Positions 15,812 through 24,092 of a stretch of DNA of 42,543 bases are shown piece by piece; the stretch's first letter is position 1; the number at the start of each line of letters is the position of its first letter. The position numbers and the translations under genes were made by a program. Under the pieces are notes generated by a model. The model was not told the DNA's origin. It did not search any database and worked only from the letters and a program-made list of their open reading frames with translations. The stretch comes from Nitrospirota bacterium. GTDB taxonomy: Bacteria > Nitrospirota_A > Leptospirillia > Leptospirillales > Leptospirillaceae. The DNA is taken from positions 1 through 42,543 of the forward strand of contig JAKCCY010000007.1 in NCBI GenBank assembly GCA_021838765.1, given 5' to 3'.

Positions 15812-18765
15812 GTTTTCCGATAACGGCCACCTACAGAATGGGATTTTCAAAAGACTTCCGGCTTCAGGACGCCTCCCGTCTGGTCTCTTATCTCGACACT
15901 CTTGGAATCTCGACGTTGTATGCATCCCCCCTTTTCAAATCCCGAAAGGGGAGTGCCCATGGGTATGATGTGACCGATCCCACCTGTCTTAATCCCGAAA
16001 TTGGCCAGATCGCCGACCTTTCGAGTCTGTCTGATTCTCTTGTGAAAAAAGGGATGGGGATGATTCTGGATATTGTTCCCAACCATATGGCCGCTCATTT
16101 TGAAAACAGGTGGTGGAGGGATGTCCTCGAGTTCGGGGAGATTTCTCCCTTTGCCGTTTTCTTCGATATCGACTGGAATCCACCTCAGGAGGCTCTCCAT
16201 CGCCGGATCAGCCTTCCGATCCTCGGGGCTCCCTATGGACGGATTCTTGAAAACGGAGAGCTACGGCTGGATTATGACCGTCAGGGATTCGCGATTTATT
16301 ATTGGGATAATCGCCTGCCCGTCTCCCCATTCTCGATCCTTCCGATCGTCTCGGATATTGCAGACCGTTACCGGCAGATCACCCAGGAGATTCCGGAGGG
16401 GGACTCTGGCGCAATCGATCTGTCCGGGATCCTGGAAGCGGTGAACGCCCTCTCAAGGGGAAGCGATGACCCCAGAAAAAATCGGATGAGGATTCAAAAA
16501 TCCCGATCGGTTCTTTCAAAAATCTGGAGCCTTTCCCGTAAAAATCACGACTTTGCCAGAGCGGTTTCGGAGACAATCTCCTCCTACCGGGGTGTTCGGG
16601 GCGTTCCCTCTTCCTGGGACCGTCTGGACAGGATTATCAATGGGCAGGTTTACTGGCTGTCCCATTGGAAGACTGTGACGAGAACATTGAATTACCGGAG
16701 ATTTTTTGATGTTGCCGATCTCGTCGGGGTTCGGACGGGCGATCCGGGTGTCTTTTCAGCTCTTCATGGTTTTCTGCTCTCGATTTCCCGAAACGGATGG
16801 ATCTCCGGGGTCAGGGTCGATCACGTCGATGGTCTCTCGGATCCTTCCGGCTATCTGCGGCGATTATCGGAAGAATTGGCCCATTCCTCGGATTCACCGG
16901 ATCAACCCAATATATGGGTTGAAAAAATTGTGCTCGATGACGAGCTCCTCGATCCCCAGTGGCCGATCCGTGGCACGACAGGGTATGAATTTTTAAATCA
17001 GACCAACCGTCTCTTCGTGGATCCCGAAGGCGCGGACCGGCTGTCAAGATGGTATTCCGAGCGGATTGATCCGGGTGCTTCGTTCAAGGATATCTGCTAT
17101 CAGCAGAAAAAGAAGATTTGCGAGACACTTCTGGGGGGTGAGCTCAGACGTCTGACCTTTATTCTGGAGCATCTTGCCCAGAAGAGCCGATATGCGAGGG
17201 AACTGCCTTTTCGGGAGCTCCAGACAGGCTTGGTGGAAGTGACCGCATGTATGGGGGTCTACAGGACTTATATCCAGGATGGTCATGTTCCGAAGCAGGA
17301 TCGATCGATTATCCAGGCGACTCTTCAGGAGGCAAGGCGACGCCATCCCGGGAGAAGGCGTGGCCTTTACCAGTTTTTCGAAAAAATCTTCATGATGGAT
17401 TTTCCTGAAGGAATCTCGATGGAGCATCGTATGCTCTGGACCAATTTTGTCGAAAGATGGCAGCAGTTTACCGGTCCGGTTATGGCCAAGGGGGTCGAGG
17501 ATACTTCCTTCTATCTCTACTCCCCGTTGATCTCTGCCAATGAGGTGGGGGGTGATCCGGAGCATCTGTCGATTTCGACAGACCGTTTTCACCAGATGAA
17601 CCGCAGGCGGCTTGAGTCTGCCAGCAAGTCCATTTCTGCAAGCTCGACACATGACACGAAGCGAAGCGAGGATGTACGGGCAAGAATCAATGTGCTTTCC
17701 GAAATCTCTTCAGAGTGGTGCGAGCGTGTTGAAAAATGGATGAAGTTCAACAAGAAGGCCAAAATCCGTGGGCAGGGGGAATGGATCCCGGAACCCAGCC
17801 TTGAGCTTTTCATTTACCAGACCTTGTTGGGTGCTTGGCCACTATTCAAAAAGGAAGAAGGGGATTTTCGCACCAGGATGGCGAGTTACCTGGTCAAGGT
17901 CGCGAGGGAGCGAAAGCGTCACTCCGACTGGATCACTCCGGATGTTGTCTACGAAGAGAGCCTGTTGGCATTTCTCTCAGGCATTCTTCGGGAAGACCGT
18001 TCGAATCATTTTTTTTCCGATTTCCGCCTGTTTGCCAGAAGAATTGCCTTGGGAGGGGCTCAAAACTCCATTTCCCAGACCATTGTGAAACTTTTATCGC
18101 CGGGAATCCCGGACTTTTATCAGGGAACGGAACTGTGGGATTTTTCCCTTGTGGATCCCGACAACCGGCGACCGGTGAAGTATGGGCTCAGGGAAACTCT
18201 TTTGGCGAGTCTTCAAAAGAAGTTCGCTGAGTCTCCTGAAGATTTATGGAGAGAACTCCTTTCCCAATGGGAGGATGGAAGGATCAAGCTTTTTGTGACA
18301 CACATCCTTCTTCGGCTGAGACGCATGGTTCCGGACTTGTTTTTTTCGGGAAGCTACCATCCGTTGCCGGAAGAGTGGGAGCAGTCGGAGAAAATGATCG
18401 GATTTGCCCGGATGGCCGGGAAGCAAGCTGTCCTGTTCGCGGTTTCCAGAAAGCCATTGTCCCATATTGACGGGCAATCCGGGATTGCTGTTGACCCATT
18501 GATCTGGGGCGACAGAGGAATGCCTCTTCCTCCGGGGCTGCCGGGCCCCTGGTTTCATGCTTTTCATGGACGCCCGGTCCCTGTTTTTCAGGATGGGGGA
18601 GACGGGAATCCTTTAAGTGTCCGGATGATAGATGCTTTTGGCGATGCGATTTTTACGGTGCTTTTCGCCAACATCAACTCACCTGATTCTCCTGGGGCAG
18701 AGAAGCAGGCAGTCGGAAGCGAACATTATCAGATGGAAAGAGGTGGTTGTGGACGAGCCGGTTAA
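15808..18765 (+). CDS. treY: Malto-oligosyltrehalose synthase
   Basis: A 985-residue GH13 enzyme that converts the reducing-end alpha-1,4 bond of a maltooligosaccharide to an alpha-1,1 bond, providing the TreZ substrate. Family blocks seen: TYRMGFSKDF at the N-terminus, GSAHGYDVTD, DIVPNHMA, RVDHVDGLSDP (nucleophile Asp), WVEKIVLDDELL (acid/base Glu), GTTGYEFLN, and SSTHDTKRSEDVRAR. The length is at the upper end for the family. The start is TTG at 15808, overlapping the treZ stop as TTGA, with GGGGGGTGG five bases upstream. TreY and TreZ together convert glycogen-type glucans to trehalose. Confidence 0.95.
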   Translation: MSFPITATYRMGFSKDFRLQDASRLVSYLDTLGISTLYASPLFKSRKGSAHGYDVTDPTCLNPEIGQIADLSSLSDSLVKKGMGMILDIVPNHMAAHFENRWWRDVLEFGEISPFAVFFDIDWNPPQEALHRRISLPILGAPYGRILENGELRLDYDRQGFAIYYWDNRLPVSPFSILPIVSDIADRYRQITQEIPEGDSGAIDLSGILEAVNALSRGSDDPRKNRMRIQKSRSVLSKIWSLSRKNHDFARAVSETISSYRGVRGVPSSWDRLDRIINGQVYWLSHWKTVTRTLNYRRFFDVADLVGVRTGDPGVFSALHGFLLSISRNGWISGVRVDHVDGLSDPSGYLRRLSEELAHSSDSPDQPNIWVEKIVLDDELLDPQWPIRGTTGYEFLNQTNRLFVDPEGADRLSRWYSERIDPGASFKDICYQQKKKICETLLGGELRRLTFILEHLAQKSRYARELPFRELQTGLVEVTACMGVYRTYIQDGHVPKQDRSIIQATLQEARRRHPGRRRGLYQFFEKIFMMDFPEGISMEHRMLWTNFVERWQQFTGPVMAKGVEDTSFYLYSPLISANEVGGDPEHLSISTDRFHQMNRRRLESASKSISASSTHDTKRSEDVRARINVLSEISSEWCERVEKWMKFNKKAKIRGQGEWIPEPSLELFIYQTLLGAWPLFKKEEGDFRTRMASYLVKVARERKRHSDWITPDVVYEESLLAFLSGILREDRSNHFFSDFRLFARRIALGGAQNSISQTIVKLLSPGIPDFYQGTELWDFSLVDPDNRRPVKYGLRETLLASLQKKFAESPEDLWRELLSQWEDGRIKLFVTHILLRLRRMVPDLFFSGSYHPLPEEWEQSEKMIGFARMAGKQAVLFAVSRKPLSHIDGQSGIAVDPLIWGDRGMPLPPGLPGPWFHAFHGRPVPVFQDGGDGNPLSVRMIDAFGDAIFTVLFANINSPDSPGAEKQAVGSEHYQMERGGCGRAG

Positions 18766-20416
18766 TCCCATATTGCACGGTGTGATGTACGAGATTTACA
18801 TCAGGAGCTATTCGGACCATTCCGGAGACGGGACCGGCGATTTTCTGGGTATCGTGGACCGACTGGATTATATTTCCAGACTGGGTGTCAGTTCGATTCT
18901 TCTCAATTGTCCTTTTCTGTCTGTTCACGGAAAAGATCATCATCCCCTGCTGGACTGGATGAAACTGGATCATGAGCTGGGCACCCTCTCAGACTTTTTG
19001 CTTCTTCTTGAAAAAGCTCACATGAAAGGATTGAAGGTCCTGCTTTCTCTTCCGGTGAATGCGACGAGTGACCAGCATGTCTGGTTTTCCGAGTCCCGAT
19101 TGTCCCGGGGATCCCTGTTTTCAAACAGTTACTTCTGGTCTGATACGCCCCCTCCCGAGCCAGAGACGAGACACGATCCTCCAGAAAAGATCAACTGGAC
19201 CCTTGATGCCGATTCCGGGAGATACTATTGGTTTGGCGATCATAAGGACGAGCCTTCCCTCAATTATGGTGATGCGGAAGTGCTTTCCGAAATGTGTCGC
19301 ATCTTCGAGCACTGGTTTGCGCTTGAGGTGGACGGATTTCGTCTTGCCGGAGCCGGAAGGCTTCATTCCTGGAAAAAAAATGAAATCATTCCCGTCCAGG
19401 ATCCTTTTCAAACCTTTCATCCTGTCATTTACCCGCTCAAAAAATCCTATCCGGAAAAGATGTTCCTTTTTGAAACCGGATCTCCTCCCTCAAAACGCGG
19501 GCAGGTAAATGATTCAAGGCTTTTCTATCATTTCAATCCTTTTTTCCCCGCGGTGATCTCTGCGATTAAAAACGAGGACCGGTCACCACTTGAACCGATC
19601 CTTGATGGGAAGCCCAAAGGACGCTCGAAAAAGAGCCTCTCCAGAAACAGGACGATCCACCTGAGAGAGCGTTCGGAAGAAACCTTTGAATTGCTCGACA
19701 CACTGTCAAGCGATGACGCGCTCTTTCCATTGGCTCCGGATCTCCCGGAGGATCGCCCGATCCTGTCCAGGGTGGCACGGCTCATGGAAAATGGAAGACG
19801 ACGAATCCAGCTGGTGATGAGTCTTTTTTTAACCTTCCCTGGACTTCCTGTCCTGTATTACGGGGATGAGATCGGTATGGGCGATCATCCCCACCTCAGG
19901 GGAAAAAACCCGATCCGTACCCCGATGCACTGGTCGGCTGACCGGAATGCCGGATTTTCCAGGGCGGATCCGGAAGAGCTCTTCAACCCTGTGATTGAAG
20001 ACCCTCTTTACAGCTATCAGATGGTGAACGTTGAAAGTCAGGAACGATTTCCTGATTCCCATCTCTGGAATGTCCGAAGAATGATTGAAGTTCGGAATCA
20101 GAATCCTCTTCTTTATGGAGACGGGGATTTTGAGCTGATTGAAACAAGGTCGGCATCGATCCTGGCTTATGTCCGCTCCTGTGATGGGGCAACCGGCCTT
20201 TTTATCCACAATCTTTCAAAATCGGCCATGTTTGGACATCTGGATTTGGCGAAATGGCACGGTTACAAGCCACGGGAGATGTTTTCAGGCGGGGCTTTTC
20301 CCACGGTGGGGAAAGCCCCTTACCTGATCACCATGACTCCGTATTCAACCATATGGTTTTTACTGGAGGCTCCGATCAGAAAGAAAATGGCCAAAAGTCG
20401 GAGGAGGGGATCTTGA
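18749..20416 (+). CDS. Catalytically degenerate GH13 paralogue of TreS
   Basis: A 555-residue protein clearly related to the next gene: both share PVLYYGDEIGMGD and PILYYGDEIGMGD, followed by RTPMHWSADRN/RTPMQWSSDRN. In this copy the active site is broken. Where TreS has GLRADAVPYL, it has GFRLAGAGRL, so the nucleophile Asp is Ala (about residue 200). Region I VLNHTSD is VNATSD; the DGYDIRDY substrate block is lost (HHPLLDWMKLD); and RNHDEL is SSDDAL. The acid/base Glu seems kept (LFETGS, about 242). The frame is full-length without stops, so it appears maintained as a protein, probably non-catalytic. GTG at 18749 (or 18743) is the likely start, overlapping treY. Confidence 0.88.
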   Translation: MDEPVNPILHGVMYEIYIRSYSDHSGDGTGDFLGIVDRLDYISRLGVSSILLNCPFLSVHGKDHHPLLDWMKLDHELGTLSDFLLLLEKAHMKGLKVLLSLPVNATSDQHVWFSESRLSRGSLFSNSYFWSDTPPPEPETRHDPPEKINWTLDADSGRYYWFGDHKDEPSLNYGDAEVLSEMCRIFEHWFALEVDGFRLAGAGRLHSWKKNEIIPVQDPFQTFHPVIYPLKKSYPEKMFLFETGSPPSKRGQVNDSRLFYHFNPFFPAVISAIKNEDRSPLEPILDGKPKGRSKKSLSRNRTIHLRERSEETFELLDTLSSDDALFPLAPDLPEDRPILSRVARLMENGRRRIQLVMSLFLTFPGLPVLYYGDEIGMGDHPHLRGKNPIRTPMHWSADRNAGFSRADPEELFNPVIEDPLYSYQMVNVESQERFPDSHLWNVRRMIEVRNQNPLLYGDGDFELIETRSASILAYVRSCDGATGLFIHNLSKSAMFGHLDLAKWHGYKPREMFSGGAFPTVGKAPYLITMTPYSTIWFLLEAPIRKKMAKSRRRGS

Positions 20417-22125
20417 ACGAGAACACAGCTGATTCTCTCTGGTACAAGGATGCGATCATTTACGAAATTCCGGTCAAATCCTTTTTTGATTCCAATAACG
20501 ATGGAGTGGGGGATCTGAAAGGGCTGACCCAAAAGCTCGACTATATCCAGAGCCTTGGTGTGACCGTGATCTGGCTATTGCCGATCACCGATTCGCCGTT
20601 GCGGGACGACGGGTATGACATCAGGGACTATTATACGATCCACCCATCGTATGGAACGATGAAAGATTTCGAGACCTTTCTTTCCGAGGCCCACATTCGT
20701 GGAATCCGGGTCATTGCTGAAATGGTTTTGAACCATACATCCGATACCCATCCATGGTTTGTCTCGGCAAGATCGTCCAGAAACTCACCGTTCAGGGACT
20801 ACTATGTCTGGAGTGATACGGTCGAGCGTTACCGTGAGACCCGGATTATTTTCGGTGACTCGGAAAAATCAAACTGGACATGGGAGCCAAAAACCCACCA
20901 GTACTACTGGCATCGTTTCTTTTATCACCAGCCCGATCTCAACTTTGATAATCCAAAAGTCCAGGAAGAAATGCTGAATGTCGTCAAGTTCTGGTTCTCT
21001 CTTGGAGTCGATGGGCTCCGCGCCGATGCGGTTCCCTATTTGTACGAAAGGGAAGGAACGTCCTGCGAGAATCTCCCGGAAACGCATTCTTTCCTGAAAA
21101 AAATCCGCTCCGAGGTGGACCGTCTTTTTCCCGGAAGAATGCTTTTGGCCGAGGCCAATCAGTGGCCACAGGATGTCCTTCATTATTTTGGAAATGAGGA
21201 TGAGTTTCAGATGGCGTATCACTTTCCCCTGATGCCCAGGCTTTTTATTGCGATTGCCCAGGGGAACAGAAAACCGATTGTGGATATCCTGGCCCAGACG
21301 CCTCCTATTCCGAACTCTTGCCAGTGGGCGATTTTCCTCAGGAATCATGACGAGTTGACTCTTGAGATGGTTTCTGATCAGGAGCGGGATTATCTTTGGT
21401 CCACCTATGCCTCGGACCACCGGATGCGCCTCAATATCGGAATCAGGAGACGACTGTCTCCGCTGATGTCGAACGACCGAAGAAAGATCGACCTGATGCA
21501 AAGCCTTCTCCTGACCCTTCCGGGGACGCCGATCCTATATTACGGAGATGAGATCGGTATGGGAGACAATATCCATCTTGGAGACAGAAACGGAGTCCGT
21601 ACTCCGATGCAATGGTCTTCAGACAGAAACGGGGGGTTTTCCCAGGGGGATCCGTCCTCTCTGTTCAGTCCACCAATCCAGAACCCGGTTTACGGGTTTC
21701 AGGTGGTGAATGTCGAGGTTCAGTCAAGATATCCCACAAGCCCTCTCAATATGCTCAGGCAGATGATTTCGGTCCGTCAGTCTGTCCAGATTTTCGGGAG
21801 AGGAACGATGACAGTCCTGTCTCCCAAGAATCAAAAAGTCATGGCCTATCTCAGGGAGTTTGGGGGAGAGGTTGTTCTGGTGGTGAACAACCTTTCCGAT
21901 TCCACTGAGTCGGTTACGATCGATCTTTCTGCCTATGCTGGCTGGACACCTTTTGAAATGTTCAGCCAGACCGGTTTCCCGGAAATTTCAAGATCTCCAT
22001 ACCACTTCTCACTCAGTCCATACGGTTTTTTTTGGCTCAAGCTTGTTCCTGCCGGAAAAAAAGAGAAAAAGCGACAGTCCCGATCTGTTGAATTGCCGAA
22101 ATCTTCTGTCTCGAGGAGGAAATAA
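20413..22125 (+). CDS. treS: Trehalose synthase (maltose alpha-D-glucosyltransferase)
   Basis: A 570-residue GH13_16 enzyme that interconverts trehalose and maltose. Intact motifs: DDGYDIRDY (65-73), EMVLNHTSD (103-111), nucleophile Asp205 in DGLRADAVPYL, acid/base Glu247 in LLAEANQ, and NHD (311-313) followed by the TreS-specific DYLWSTYA and GIRRRLSPL blocks. It ends in a Lys/Arg/Ser-rich tail and lacks the fused maltokinase domain some TreS proteins carry; maltokinase is a separate gene downstream. The start is TTG at 20413, overlapping the preceding TGA as TTGA, with GGAGGAGGGG upstream. The stop shares a base with the glgE ATG. Confidence 0.96.
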   Translation: MNENTADSLWYKDAIIYEIPVKSFFDSNNDGVGDLKGLTQKLDYIQSLGVTVIWLLPITDSPLRDDGYDIRDYYTIHPSYGTMKDFETFLSEAHIRGIRVIAEMVLNHTSDTHPWFVSARSSRNSPFRDYYVWSDTVERYRETRIIFGDSEKSNWTWEPKTHQYYWHRFFYHQPDLNFDNPKVQEEMLNVVKFWFSLGVDGLRADAVPYLYEREGTSCENLPETHSFLKKIRSEVDRLFPGRMLLAEANQWPQDVLHYFGNEDEFQMAYHFPLMPRLFIAIAQGNRKPIVDILAQTPPIPNSCQWAIFLRNHDELTLEMVSDQERDYLWSTYASDHRMRLNIGIRRRLSPLMSNDRRKIDLMQSLLLTLPGTPILYYGDEIGMGDNIHLGDRNGVRTPMQWSSDRNGGFSQGDPSSLFSPPIQNPVYGFQVVNVEVQSRYPTSPLNMLRQMISVRQSVQIFGRGTMTVLSPKNQKVMAYLREFGGEVVLVVNNLSDSTESVTIDLSAYAGWTPFEMFSQTGFPEISRSPYHFSLSPYGFFWLKLVPAGKKEKKRQSRSVELPKSSVSRRK

Positions 22126-24092
22126 TGATGGATGTGAATGGCGGTCTTCCGATCGTCAAGGGGGACAAACCGTCCTGCCGGGTTGTGATTGAACGTGTTG
22201 AGCCCAGGATTGATTGTGGGGGATATCCGGTCAAAAGGCATTCCGGGGAATCCTTGACTGTGTCTGCGGATATTTTTGCGGATGGTCAGGATCCATTGCG
22301 TGTTCTTCTGGAGTATTGTTGTTCCGGAGCCGGAACCTGGCAATCGGAGTTGATGACTCCGCTTGGGAACGATCGATGGTCTGCTTCTTTGACCCTTCCC
22401 GAGATGGGGCTGGTGCATTTTCGGATTTCAGGCTGGATTGACGAGTATGCAGCCTTTTCGGACCGGATCGTTAAAAAGTTTCAGGCTGGACAGGAGACGG
22501 ATCTTGAATATGCGGAGCTCATTCTTCTGATACGGAAAACCGCGGAAAGATCCAGTGATTCGGAACGACTGATGGCATGGGCGGAAAGGGTCCATGGAGA
22601 ACTGAACCCCGAGAAACGTCTTCATATTGCAACCGAACAGGAGATGATCCTGTTTGCCTCGATGTTTCCGGATCCTGCTGAGGTTGCACGCACGACAGCG
22701 GATTTCAAGGTCTTGGTGGAAAGGGAAAGGGCTTCTGTCGGGGCATGGTATGAGTTTTTTCCCAGAAGTGCTTCCCCCGACTCAAAGAGGTCCGGAACCA
22801 TCAAGGATGCAATCGGAAGACTTCCGGAGATCGCATCGATGGGATTTGACGTGATTTATCCGGGACCACTGACTCCGATCGGATCCGCATTCCGAAAAGG
22901 AGCCAACAATAGCCCGAAGTGTCTTCCGGGAGATCCCGGAAGTCCATGGGCCATCGGTTCATCCGCAGGTGGACACATGTCCATTCATCCCGATCTGGGA
23001 TCGATGGAGGATTTTTCCGAACTGGTCGCCACGGCAAAGTCACTGGGAATGGAAATCGCGATGGAGCTGGCGCTCCAGTGCTCCCCCGACCATCCTTATG
23101 TCAAGGATCATCCCGAATGGTTCAGGAAGCGTCCGGACGGTTCAATCCATTATGCCGAAAATCCTCCAAAGAAGTATCAGGACATTTATCCCTTTGATTT
23201 CCATTGTGATCAATGGAAGGCGCTTTGGGAGGAGATACTGGCGATTGTTTTATTCTGGGGTGAAAAAGGTGTCCGTGCCTTTCGGGTCGACAATCCGCAT
23301 ACAAAACCGTTCGCTTTCTGGGAATGGCTCCTTGAAAACGCGCGGAAGAGCTATCCGGACATGGTTTTTCTGGCAGAGGCCTTTACGCGTCCCAATGTGA
23401 TGTACCAGCTTGCAAAGGTCGGATTTTCGCAGTCGTACACTTACTTTACCTGGCGGAACTCCAAACGCGAAATCATAGAGTATGTGACAGAGTTGACAAC
23501 GGCTCCGGTCAAGGATTTTTTTCGTCCGAATTTTTGGCCCAACACCCCGGATATCCTGCATGAATACTTGCAAAAAGGAGGTCCTCCAGCCTTTGTGATC
23601 CGCTTGGTTCTCGCCGCAACATTCTCTTCAAGCTACGGAATATTCGGTCCGGCTTACGAGCGTTGCGAGTCTCAGCCGATCTCAGAAGGATCGGAAGAAT
23701 ATCTCGATTCGGAAAAGTATGAGATTCGTCATTGGGGACCGAAGCCCCCGTTCGATATCAGCGGGGTCATTTCCAGCATCAACAGGTTCAGGAGAAGCTA
23801 CCCGGCTCTTTTAAAAAATGAAGGAATCCGTTTCCTTCCGATAGACAATGACCAGATGCTGGCTTATCTGAAACCGGGTCCATCCGGCTCTCCTGACGTG
23901 ATTGTCCTTGTCACACTTGATCCGCATGCTCCTGTGGAAGGAACGCTTGCCTATCATCCTGATGGTTCTGGCAACGCGTTCAGGTTGAAAAACCTGATGG
24001 ATGATTCGTTTTCAGAATGGACGGGGAGGAGTCATTTTATCCGCATTGATCCATCTGTCACTCCATTCATGATCTTCGCAAGGGAGGGGTGA
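22125..24092 (+). CDS. glgE: Alpha-1,4-glucan:maltose-1-phosphate maltosyltransferase
   Basis: A 655-residue GH13_3 enzyme that extends alpha-glucan by transferring maltosyl units from maltose-1-phosphate. Blocks seen: ASVGAWYEFFPRS, the long GLTPIG-like loop (PLTPIGSAFRKGANN), ALQCSPDHPYVK, nucleophile Asp389 in FRVDNPHTKP, Glu418 in LAEAFTRP, and FRPNFWPNTPDI. The 29-residue spacing between the two catalytic residues agrees with the spacing I recall for characterised GlgE. An N-terminal beta-domain and helical part (1-200) match the family layout. ATG at 22125 overlaps the treS stop and has GAGGAGG upstream. It uses the product of the following gene. Confidence 0.96.
   Translation: MMDVNGGLPIVKGDKPSCRVVIERVEPRIDCGGYPVKRHSGESLTVSADIFADGQDPLRVLLEYCCSGAGTWQSELMTPLGNDRWSASLTLPEMGLVHFRISGWIDEYAAFSDRIVKKFQAGQETDLEYAELILLIRKTAERSSDSERLMAWAERVHGELNPEKRLHIATEQEMILFASMFPDPAEVARTTADFKVLVERERASVGAWYEFFPRSASPDSKRSGTIKDAIGRLPEIASMGFDVIYPGPLTPIGSAFRKGANNSPKCLPGDPGSPWAIGSSAGGHMSIHPDLGSMEDFSELVATAKSLGMEIAMELALQCSPDHPYVKDHPEWFRKRPDGSIHYAENPPKKYQDIYPFDFHCDQWKALWEEILAIVLFWGEKGVRAFRVDNPHTKPFAFWEWLLENARKSYPDMVFLAEAFTRPNVMYQLAKVGFSQSYTYFTWRNSKREIIEYVTELTTAPVKDFFRPNFWPNTPDILHEYLQKGGPPAFVIRLVLAATFSSSYGIFGPAYERCESQPISEGSEEYLDSEKYEIRHWGPKPPFDISGVISSINRFRRSYPALLKNEGIRFLPIDNDQMLAYLKPGPSGSPDVIVLVTLDPHAPVEGTLAYHPDGSGNAFRLKNLMDDSFSEWTGRSHFIRIDPSVTPFMIFAREG

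Noticed and set aside
20719..20745. Glu instead of Asp in TreS region I (EMVLNH)
   Set aside because: From memory, many TreS proteins have Glu at this position (ELVxNHTS), so it is not a defect.
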